Assembly: GCF_017876535.1 (NCBI RefSeq)
Contig: NZ_JAGIOF010000001.1
Coordinates: 992,001-1,056,000 of the forward strand
Source: Paeniglutamicibacter kerguelensis
GTDB taxonomy: Bacteria; Actinomycetota; Actinomycetes; Actinomycetales; Micrococcaceae
Reading direction: 5' to 3'
DNA: 64,000 nt
Shown here: one piece after another, positions 63,122 to 64,000 of the stretch
How positions within the stretch are numbered: position 1 is the first letter of the stretch
How the letters are laid out: each line of letters opens with the position of its first letter
Program-made: the position numbers and the translations under genes
The notes under the pieces: model-generated
Database searches by the model: none
The model's input: only the letters and a program-made list of their open reading frames with translations
Told to the model about the DNA's origin: nothing

Positions 63122-64000
63122 GGTTGTTCCTTCGGGATGCTCTCTGTGCTGCGGCCGGACCGCCGGTTTGCGAGGAAGCATTCGGCCAGGTTCATGGCCC
63201 GGGTGGCGAGGGTGCCGTAGACGATGCCGACAACCAGCGAGACCGCGACGGCCAGGGCCGGGTACTTCTTGTCGAACAGCGGGAAGACCAGCCAATGGGA
63301 AACGTAGATGTACAGCGAGGCGCCGGCCAGCACCGATACCGCGCGGTGCAGGAAACGCGGGACGGGGATGGTGGCGATCCAGATGACCATCAGCATGCCG
63401 ACCATGATGGTGGCGTTGCGCAGGTCGTTGTCGAACAGCCCGGGAACGGAGAGCAGCGTCACCGCCGAGACGGCCGCGCGCTGCCACGCCGTGCGGGAGG
63501 CCGCGGCGGCCCAGCCCAGGGCAAAGAGCCACAGCATCGGGCCCTGCCACGGCATCCGGAGGACAATCACATCGAAGCGCAGCAGCAGATCGAGCCCGAC
63601 AAGCGCCATCGGGAACGCCCAGGGCCACCTGCGCAAGGCCCTGTCGGCGGCGGGGACGGCCAGCAGCACGGCAAGCCCCAGCAGGATGTAGACAAGGGCC
63701 TCCACGAACCAGAAATGCTCGTTGGTGCCGAATTTCGGTGTTCCCAGCAGCGAGTTCAGCAGGAGTATGTTGGTCCAGTTGTACTTCTCTGTCACCATCA
63801 AGCCCAGCGCGACGATCGACACGGTGGGAACCACGATCCGCACCACGGCGCGCAGCTGCCGGCGCAACCGTTCGGGCCGCGTGCCCGCCAGCATGAAGCG
63901 CGCAAAGTTGTAGCCGGCAAGTCCCATGAGCACATGTGCGGTGCCCTGCCATTCAAACAGGTCGATGTGCGAGGAGATGATGAAGACGATTGCTACGGCG
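63118..64000 (-). CDS. Acyltransferase-family membrane protein, C-terminal part (runs off right edge)
   Basis: At least 293 residues, continuing past the window edge. The visible part is a chain of about nine helices: GLAGYNFARFMLAGT, IVVPTVSIVALGLMVTEKYN, EHFWFVEALVYILLGLAVLL, ALGWAAAASRTAWQRAAVS, and AVSVLAGASLYIYVSHWLVF, the last being the typical C-terminal signature of acyltransferase-3 (OafA-like) proteins. An ATG at 63933 is internal, because in-frame sequence such as FIISSHIDLFEWQGTAHVLM continues upstream. Such enzymes transfer acyl groups to cell-surface molecules or lipids. The conserved N-terminal His is outside the window. Confidence 0.75.
   Translation of the reverse strand, partial: AVAIVFIISSHIDLFEWQGTAHVLMGLAGYNFARFMLAGTRPERLRRQLRAVVRIVVPTVSIVALGLMVTEKYNWTNILLLNSLLGTPKFGTNEHFWFVEALVYILLGLAVLLAVPAADRALRRWPWAFPMALVGLDLLLRFDVIVLRMPWQGPMLWLFALGWAAAASRTAWQRAAVSAVTLLSVPGLFDNDLRNATIMVGMLMVIWIATIPVPRFLHRAVSVLAGASLYIYVSHWLVFPLFDKKYPALAVAVSLVVGIVYGTLATRAMNLAECFLANRRSGRSTESIPKEQP

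Overview
The window is high-GC DNA from an actinobacterium, most probably a member of the Micrococcaceae (Arthrobacter/Paeniglutamicibacter-like). The evidence is the argS-lysA-hom-thrC-thrB-rho-prfA-prmC-YrdC-wecA-atp gene order, an actinobacterial Rho with a very long Arg/Asn-rich N-terminal region, NucS (the mismatch-repair enzyme of bacteria that lack MutS/MutL), a DUF2550 gene after atpC, and traces of mycothiol-dependent enzyme families. This assignment is inference from content and order; no database search was possible.

Positions 1-5.4 kb hold metabolic genes: the N-terminus of an MFS transporter, a cysteine-synthase-fold protein resembling the L-cysteine desulfhydrase Cds1, a two-domain sulfurtransferase, a zinc alcohol dehydrogenase overlapping a HIT protein, and a short hypothetical gene. 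Positions 5.4-15.1 kb are a decaying, layered insertion zone. An IS110-family element (about 6417-8037) sits between G7 tracts inside the 5' part of a patatin-like gene. A 3.65-kb segment (8441-12093) bounded by 13-bp inverted repeats splits a small membrane-protein gene in two. An intact ISAs1-family element (13670-14963) has perfect 19-bp ends and a 10-bp target duplication. Four genes in the first 12.4 kb carry single-base indels in short G/C runs. The cargo of the 3.65-kb segment includes an apparent fusion of a maleylpyruvate-isomerase-like domain with the C-terminal part of a LuxE-type acyl-protein synthetase, a lipoprotein M28 peptidase and an IS481/IS3-type transposase scrap.

Positions 15.1-33.3 kb encode the helicase HrpA, a TrpXYZ-like ABC importer (lipoprotein, permease, ATPase), two overlapping small hypothetical genes, a cardiolipin synthase, a type-B carboxylesterase, a VanY-type D,D-carboxypeptidase, a divergent histidine kinase/NarL-type regulator pair, a possible uncharacterised secreted or low-complexity ORF, a coiled-coil membrane protein, a slipin and tRNA-Arg(CCG).

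Positions 33.5-55 kb are core housekeeping genes on the plus strand: argS, lysA, the threonine pathway hom-thrC-thrB, rho, translation termination (prfA, prmC), a YrdC-type threonylcarbamoyl-AMP synthase, wecA, and a complete F1Fo ATP synthase operon preceded by two small AtpI/AtpZ-type membrane genes and followed by DUF2550. The operon ends at a 21-bp-stem terminator. Positions 55-64 kb hold a cold-shock gene with an attenuator-like leader, nagA, nucS, a small Cys/His protein, an AI-2E family transporter, a large membrane-anchored protein, a YbbN-like thioredoxin/TPR protein, an unknown integral membrane protein and an acyltransferase running off the right edge.
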